A DNA stretch of 64,000 nt from Zoogloeaceae bacterium (GTDB lineage: Bacteria; Pseudomonadota; Gammaproteobacteria; Burkholderiales; Rhodocyclaceae): NCBI GenBank assembly GCA_024235635.1, contig JACKMA010000009.1, positions 300,194-364,193 on the forward strand, written 5' to 3'. Below the pieces are notes generated by a model. The model was given only the letters and a program-made list of their open reading frames with translations. It was not told where the DNA came from and made no database searches. Of the stretch, positions 59,532 through 64,000 are shown one piece after another. Made by a program: the position numbers and the translations under genes. The number at the start of each line of letters is the position of its first letter. Position 1 is the stretch's first letter.

Positions 59532-60723
59532 CGCCGGTCGCCCTGCGGCGGCGGGACGGCTGCGACACCCGCTGATCCTGTTCGGCGCGTTCGACCGCCA
59601 CAACCTCGGCGATCTGTTGCTGGCCCGGGTCGCCGGCCGACTGTGCTCGCCGCGCGTGTCGATCGCAGCCGGCCTGCGTGGACGCGACCAGACGGCGAGC
59701 GGCGGTGTTGTGGCCGTCGCGATGTCGACGCTCGATGCGGCGGCCGACGTTCTTCATGTCGGTGGCGAACTGTTGTGCTGCGACGCCTTCGATGCCGCCG
59801 TGATGCTGCAACGGCCGTTCGATGCGGCCCGCATCGTCGCCCGTCTCGACCGCAATCGCGGAGCCGCCGAGCGCTGGGCCAGCCGCCAGCTCGGCAGCAG
59901 CCGGCACCTGCCCTACCTGTTTCCGCCGGGCGCAGGTCTGCGCCTCTATGCCGGCATCGGCGGCAGCGCGCTCGATCGTTTGCCGGCACCCGCGCGCGCC
60001 GAAGCGATCGACGCGATGCGCGCAGCCGACGGCCTCTGGCTGCGCGAAGCAAGGACCCGCCAGCTGCTGGCCTCCGCGGGCGTGGCGGCGCCGCTCGCAC
60101 CCGACCCCGTGACCCTGGTCGCTGCGCTGTTCGGCCGCCGAATCGTCCGGCGAGCCGCGGCAGGCGATCTGACGGCGCTGCGTCGACGCTTCGGGCGCGG
60201 CTATCTTGCATTGCAGCTTCGTGGCGACTGGGGCGACGACGCGACGATCGACGCTGTCGCCGAGCAACTCGGCCGCGCCTCGACGACGACCGGATACGGC
60301 GTGGTTCTGTTCTGCGCGGGGCGTGCGCCCTGGCACGACGACCCCGCGCTCTACCACCGGCTGCTTCGGCGCCGGCCGCTCGACGCCATCGTGTTCGACG
60401 CGACCGACATCTGGGCGCTGTGCGCGCTGATCGCATCGTCCGTGGCGACCATCGCCACCAGCCTGCACGCCCGCATCGTCGCGGAAGCCTTCGCCCGGCC
60501 GGTGCTCAGCCTGAGCCGGGGCAGCGACGGCACGGCGAAGCTAGAGGCCTACGTCGACACCTGGGCCGACGATCGAATGCGCGGGCTGGCGGCGCCGGAG
60601 CAGCTGGCCGACGCCTTGCCCGAGGTGCTGGCGTCATCGCCGCGACTGCGCGCCGATCACGCCGCGGCACAGGCCTACGCCACGCGCTCGGCCTGGCAGG
60701 CATTGCTGCGGAGGCTTCGCTGA
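59509..60723 (+). CDS. Polysaccharide pyruvyl transferase-like protein
   Basis: A 404-aa protein resembling the PS_pyruv_trans family (WcaK/CsaB-like). ILFGAFDRHNLGDLLLARVA is the N-terminal motif, YLALQLRGDWGDD and TSLHARIVAEAFARPVLSLSR supply the C-terminal half with its conserved His. The ATG at 59509 overlaps the CNNM gene by 23 nt. It would ketalise sugars with pyruvate. It lies 36 kb from the main exopolysaccharide locus, so it may serve that or another glycan. Confidence 0.8.
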   Translation: MSGRSGTDAGRPAAAGRLRHPLILFGAFDRHNLGDLLLARVAGRLCSPRVSIAAGLRGRDQTASGGVVAVAMSTLDAAADVLHVGGELLCCDAFDAAVMLQRPFDAARIVARLDRNRGAAERWASRQLGSSRHLPYLFPPGAGLRLYAGIGGSALDRLPAPARAEAIDAMRAADGLWLREARTRQLLASAGVAAPLAPDPVTLVAALFGRRIVRRAAAGDLTALRRRFGRGYLALQLRGDWGDDATIDAVAEQLGRASTTTGYGVVLFCAGRAPWHDDPALYHRLLRRRPLDAIVFDATDIWALCALIASSVATIATSLHARIVAEAFARPVLSLSRGSDGTAKLEAYVDTWADDRMRGLAAPEQLADALPEVLASSPRLRADHAAAQAYATRSAWQALLRRLR

Positions 60724-60769
60724 CGGAACGACTCGCGCCAGAGCCGCCGCGGGCGCGATGGCGTCGTGC

Positions 60770-61144
60770 TCAGGACTGGGAAGCCGGTGCCTGCAACGGA
60801 TTGCGGCCGAAGCGGTTCGGTCCGTCGGTGCCCGCCAACAGGCCACACTCGATCAGAATCCAGATCGTGCCGAGCACCGGCACCAGATTCAGCAATGCCC
60901 ACCACGCGGACTTGTCGCGGTCGTGCCACCGCTTGATCTGCAGCGCCAGACCGATCCATACGCTGACCGCGAAGAACAGCAGCGCCAGCAGGCCGGGGCC
61001 TGAAGACATCGCATGCTCGGGCCCGCGACCGCCGAGCAACTGGTGCAGCGTGCCGCCGAACAGGAACATGACGACGGAGACGATCCAGTAGGGCAAGCGG
61101 TTGATCCGGCCCCGGAACGAGAACAGCAGTTCGGTCAGCGGCAT
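60770..61144 (-). CDS. DUF805 membrane protein
   Basis: A 124-aa protein with four hydrophobic segments and the DUF805 signature FSFRGRINRLPYWI at the N-terminus. DRDKSAWWALLNLVPVLGTIW lies in the second half. Function unknown. It is convergent with the pyruvyl-transferase-like gene, and its start is 31 nt before the preceding gene's stop codon region at 61176. Confidence 0.86.
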   Translation of the reverse strand: MPLTELLFSFRGRINRLPYWIVSVVMFLFGGTLHQLLGGRGPEHAMSSGPGLLALLFFAVSVWIGLALQIKRWHDRDKSAWWALLNLVPVLGTIWILIECGLLAGTDGPNRFGRNPLQAPASQS

Positions 61145-61175
61145 CGATTTCGCCCGGCGGGAAACGACCGGCCGC

Positions 61176-62591
61176 TCATTCGGTGTCGAAGCCGAGCAGG
61201 CGCTGGTCGATGATCCGCTTCGCGACCAATTCCGGTACGTCCTCTTGCCATTCACCGCGGCCACGGCGCAGGCCGGCAAGCACCTCGCCGACATCGATGT
61301 GCAGGTGGCTGTCGTCGTGCGGACGGACGTCCAGCAGCTTCTCGTTCTCCTTCAGGTAGGCCAGCAGGTGCCGCAGCCGGTTCGGCACCTGGACGTTGTC
61401 CAGCGTGACCAGGCTGGTGTCACCGCCACGTCGCGGCCGCGACGGATAGACATAGACATGGGTGTTGTCCGGGAACAGCTTGCCGAAGGCCTCGAGAATG
61501 CCGCCCTCCAGGCCTTCGTAATACTTCTCGTCGAACAGGAAGTCGAAGTCCCGCACCGACAGCACGATGCCGATCGGCTTCTGCGTATATCGACGCAGAT
61601 AGGCGCGCAGGCGGAAGAATCGCACATAGTCCGAGATCATCACCGTATAGCCCTGCGAGGCCAGCAGATCGATCCGCGCCAGGAAGTCCGCGCCGTCGAC
61701 ATTGTCGCCGCTGGACAGCGAATTCATCGTGACCTCGGCCAGCGAGACGATCTCCTTCTCGTCCACCGCCGCCAGCTGACTGAACTGCTTGACGCCGGCA
61801 CTCATCATGTCGACATTGACCAGCGTCACCGGCTTGAAGCTGCCGCGCATCACCATTACCGGCTTGCGGTAGAACAACTCGCCCGGCACCACCAGTTCGC
61901 CGTCCGGATTGAATACCACCGCGCGCGTCAGCCAGCTGCGAATCAGGTGGAGGTTCATCAGCCGGTTCTCGACCTCCTCGAAATACGGCCCCGAGAAATG
62001 GATTACGTCCACTTCGATGCGGTCGGAACCGAGCCCGTCGGCCAGACCCTCGACCACCCACTCGGGATTCTGGTAGTGCTGGAAGGCGCCATAGACCAGA
62101 TTCACACCGAGAATGCCGAGCGCTTCGGATTGCAGCGCATTGTCGTTGTCGAGCATGCGCACGTGCATGACGACGTCGCTCGGCTCGGCGCCGGGGTGCA
62201 ACTGCAGCCGAATGCCGACCCAGCCGTGGCATTCGTTCTTCTGCTTGAAGCTGCGCGCAGTAACGGTGGCTGCATAGGCGAAGAAGGTGGTGTTCTTGGC
62301 ACGCACGTGGGCGAGGCGCTCGACCACCTGGGTGAATTCCTTGTCCAGCATCTGCAGCAGCCGGGCGCGGCTGACGTAGCGATCGACGTGGCCGTAGATG
62401 TCGTCACTGACCGCCATGTCGTAGGCCGACATGGTCTTGGCGATCGTGCCGGCCGCCGCCCCGACCGAAAAGAATCGACGGGCCACTTCCTGGCCCGCGC
62501 CGATTTCGACGATCGAACCGTACTTGTACTTGTCGAGGTTGATCGCGAGGGCTTTCTGGTCGGTGGTCAGGGTATTGTCGCGCTTGCGCAT
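61176..62591 (-). CDS. Conserved uncharacterised 471-aa protein
   Basis: I recognise the pattern IVEIGAGQEVARRFFSVGAAAGTIAKTMSAYDMAVSDDIYG from proteins widespread in bacteria and sometimes named as nicotinate-nucleotide adenylyltransferase; that name is not supported here, as no HxGH or ISSTxxR motif is visible. The protein is soluble with no signal peptide. Later blocks LGVNLVYGAFQHYQNP, VDVIHFSGPYFEEVENRLM, FYRKPVMVMRGSFKPVT and GADFLARIDLLASQG are conserved-looking. A C-terminal region carries HVYVYPSRPRRGGDTSL. Function unknown. Confidence 0.7.
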   Translation of the reverse strand: MRKRDNTLTTDQKALAINLDKYKYGSIVEIGAGQEVARRFFSVGAAAGTIAKTMSAYDMAVSDDIYGHVDRYVSRARLLQMLDKEFTQVVERLAHVRAKNTTFFAYAATVTARSFKQKNECHGWVGIRLQLHPGAEPSDVVMHVRMLDNDNALQSEALGILGVNLVYGAFQHYQNPEWVVEGLADGLGSDRIEVDVIHFSGPYFEEVENRLMNLHLIRSWLTRAVVFNPDGELVVPGELFYRKPVMVMRGSFKPVTLVNVDMMSAGVKQFSQLAAVDEKEIVSLAEVTMNSLSSGDNVDGADFLARIDLLASQGYTVMISDYVRFFRLRAYLRRYTQKPIGIVLSVRDFDFLFDEKYYEGLEGGILEAFGKLFPDNTHVYVYPSRPRRGGDTSLVTLDNVQVPNRLRHLLAYLKENEKLLDVRPHDDSHLHIDVGEVLAGLRRGRGEWQEDVPELVAKRIIDQRLLGFDTE

Positions 62592-62746
62592 CGCTGGTCC
62601 TTGCTGCGGTTCAGGTACGAAGGCCGGCCCCAGGCCGGGCGAGCCGCCGAGTTTACACCCGGATCCGCCGTCGATCGCCGTCGTGCCCTCGTCCACCGAC
62701 GCGGCGCCGGGCCGAATCCGGATCGACGGCGCGCGCGGCCCCCCGG

Positions 62747-63118
62747 TCAGGCACTGACCGCGGTGGTGAATACCAGGCGATTGCCGAATGGATCCCGGGT
62801 GCGCATGTCCCGTGTCCCCCAGGGAATGGTCTCGATTCCGGGCCGCCCATGGCAGTACGCCTTCGCGGACGATTCGGCATGCAGTGCGTCGAGATCGTCC
62901 ACTGCGATCCGCATTGCCGCGCCGGGGCAACAGTCGCCGTGCTGCTCGGGCAGATGCAGCACGCAGGCGCCACGCGAGACCTGCATGTAGAGGGGCGCGT
63001 CGGCCTCGAAGCGATGCTGCCAGTCGATCCGGAACCCGAGGAAGTCACGATAGAACGCCGCCGCCGCGGCTTCGTCGAAGATGCGAAGGATCGGCGCTGG
63101 CGGCCCCGTGGTGGTCAT
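62747..63118 (-). CDS. VOC-family protein (glyoxalase/bleomycin-resistance type)
   Basis: A 123-aa protein of the vicinal-oxygen-chelate fold. LRIFDEAAAAAFYRDFLGFRIDW and FGNRLVF at the C-terminus are characteristic; the MQVSRGACVLHLPEQ strand holds a metal-like His. The bleomycin-resistance-type members bind drugs without catalysis. The length fits a single-domain monomer that dimerises. ATG 63118 is used; the longer upstream frame adds unrelated residues. Confidence 0.86.
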   Translation of the reverse strand: MTTTGPPAPILRIFDEAAAAAFYRDFLGFRIDWQHRFEADAPLYMQVSRGACVLHLPEQHGDCCPGAAMRIAVDDLDALHAESSAKAYCHGRPGIETIPWGTRDMRTRDPFGNRLVFTTAVSA

Positions 63119-63197
63119 GCCGCACTCCGGCACGGTACAGACCTGCACGTGGCCGTCCCGGTCGCGGCCCGAACTGCGCGATGTCTCGCCGCTGCGT

Positions 63198-63653
63198 TCA
63201 TTGCTTCTCCGGCAGGATCAATTGGCGTGGCACGCCATGACGCGCCGGCCAGTCGACGAACGGTGCATCGGTGGCACCGAGCGCGAGCTCGGTGATCGAC
63301 CACCCACGGATGGCATCGAAATGCAGCAGTGCAACGAAATTGTCGTCGAGGAATCCTTCGGCCATGTCTTCGGCGAACGGCGTCGCCGAATAGTCGATCG
63401 GCGCGCCGTCCGCAGTCAGTGGTCTTCCGGAAAGATACGCCCACGCGCCGTATCGACGCTCCTGTTCGACACGAAGGCTCACCGGCATGCCGAGTTCACC
63501 GGCGATCGCCGAACGCACGGCCGCGTAAGGAGACTCGAAGCGCGACGGCTGCGGCACCGATGCGACGCAGGCCGCCAACAGCCAGAGCGCCGGCAGGACA
63601 CCGGCCAGGCTCCGCAGAAGGGGCCTCGGGTACGCGCCGCAATCGGTCGCCAT
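63198..63653 (-). CDS. Hypothetical lipoprotein
   Basis: A 151-aa protein with a lipoprotein signal (LWLLAAC, Cys about 29). No domain is recognised in the mature part, which has moderately conserved-looking segments such as RRYGAWAYLSGRPL and DDNFVALLHF. The ATG at 63653 gives a normal lipoprotein signal. It sits 13 nt after the truncated gene to its right, on the same strand. Confidence 0.7.
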   Translation of the reverse strand: MATDCGAYPRPLLRSLAGVLPALWLLAACVASVPQPSRFESPYAAVRSAIAGELGMPVSLRVEQERRYGAWAYLSGRPLTADGAPIDYSATPFAEDMAEGFLDDNFVALLHFDAIRGWSITELALGATDAPFVDWPARHGVPRQLILPEKQ

Positions 63654-63666
63654 TGGGCGTCGAGGC

Positions 63667-64000
63667 TCAGGTGAAGGCGATGAAATCGTAGTTGCCCCCG
63701 GCAACGCCGCGCTTGCGGCGGCAGGCCTCGAAACCTTCGCGCGAGCCTTCGTCGTTGGTGTTGCCCTCGATCGTCGAGAACACCAGTTCGCGGGGCTCGC
63801 CGACGCCGCCCGTCGCGATGCCGGTGTGAGTCCAGTCGGAGTCGGTGCGACGCCGGAGGAAGATGCATGCCGCCCCCATGTCCTGCCACGGCCTGCGGCC
63901 CGACGAGATTTCACGCTCCGCCACGAACAGGCCGGCCGCCTTGGCCTGGGCTGCGAGCGAGTCGCACGACACCGAACCGGGGATTGGCGGTCGCGCATCG
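63667..64000 (-). CDS. C-terminus of a CHAP-like/unknown protein, cut by the right edge
   Basis: The frame is open to the window end, so the start lies outside. The visible 110 residues hold ACIFLRRRTDSDWTHTGIATG and STIEGNTNDEGSREGFEACRRKR, with the HTGI and IEGNTN pattern of CHAP-like or peptidoglycan-hydrolase-associated folds. A GTG at 63972 could be a start but is more likely internal. It is upstream of the hypothetical lipoprotein, possibly co-transcribed. The identity is tentative. Confidence 0.5.
   Translation of the reverse strand, partial: DARPPIPGSVSCDSLAAQAKAAGLFVAEREISSGRRPWQDMGAACIFLRRRTDSDWTHTGIATGGVGEPRELVFSTIEGNTNDEGSREGFEACRRKRGVAGGNYDFIAFT

Noticed and set aside
1..64000. 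CRISPR arrays, tRNA or rRNA genes, integrases, prophage or complete insertion sequences
   Set aside because: None was recognised by eye on either strand; the only transposon trace is the catalytically degenerate IS630-like frame at 555-1400.

Overview
This is a GC-rich (by eye roughly two thirds G+C), densely packed proteobacterial chromosome segment. The exosortase-B exopolysaccharide locus (epsD, E, F, G, xrtB/epsH, epsI, epsL), a complete-looking ubiquinone head-group set (ubiC, ubiA, ubiD), gcdH with a class III CoA-transferase, and the two-piece cysD/cysNC sulfate-activation set suggest a Gram-negative betaproteobacterium (Rhodocyclales/Nitrosomonadales-like). That placement is inference from gene content. 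No rRNA, tRNA, CRISPR array, intact insertion sequence or prophage was seen.

Layout. 1-5.2 kb: cysQ (cut by the left edge), divergent from an IS630-transposase-derived ORF that runs in frame, without a stop codon, into cysD; then cysNC and a PAPS-type sulfotransferase. 5.2-24.7 kb: a large exopolysaccharide locus. Reading leftwards on the minus strand it has epsL, a PEP-CTERM protein, a hairpin terminator, then epsD-E-F-G, exosortase B, epsI, two GT4 glycosyltransferases, a Wzy/ligase-like polymerase, a GH39/PslG-like hydrolase, an acyltransferase, two more GT4 enzymes and a flippase. Many junctions are 4-nt ATGA/GTGA overlaps. The initiating phosphoglycosyltransferase is divergent on the plus strand. 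24.7-41 kb: mostly housekeeping (ltaE, ubiD, pyrF, ubiA, ubiC, dacB, recG, ridA, fliW, SPOR/DUF2802 proteins, metY, ydcF), with a secreted PEP-CTERM metalloprotease. 40.3-44.7 kb: crotonase-family enzyme, CoA-transferase and glutaryl-CoA dehydrogenase. 44.9-52.1 kb: a plus-strand run with a thioredoxin-like lipoprotein coupled to a divergent pyrophosphatase homologue, DUF3750, GNAT, trmA, a VPGP-type exosortase candidate, a tartrate/D-malate dehydrogenase and an unrecognised 567-aa P-loop protein. 52.2-64 kb: a Tat protein/GMC oxidoreductase pair, CHRD protein, YraQ/ArsP-type permease with mini-thioredoxin, phospholipase D, CNNM/CorC protein, pyruvyl-transferase-like protein, DUF805, an uncharacterised 471-aa conserved protein, VOC protein, lipoprotein and an edge-truncated protein.

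How it may work together. cysD and cysNC make APS and PAPS, the sulfotransferase would consume PAPS, and CysQ would hydrolyse the PAP by-product. These genes abut an exopolysaccharide assembly line, so a sulfated, possibly acylated, exopolysaccharide is plausible. Exosortase B would process PEP-CTERM proteins, one inside the locus and two elsewhere in the window. The most unusual single feature is the catalytically degenerate transposase-like, HTH-bearing ORF joined in frame to cysD, with a strong hairpin at the junction.
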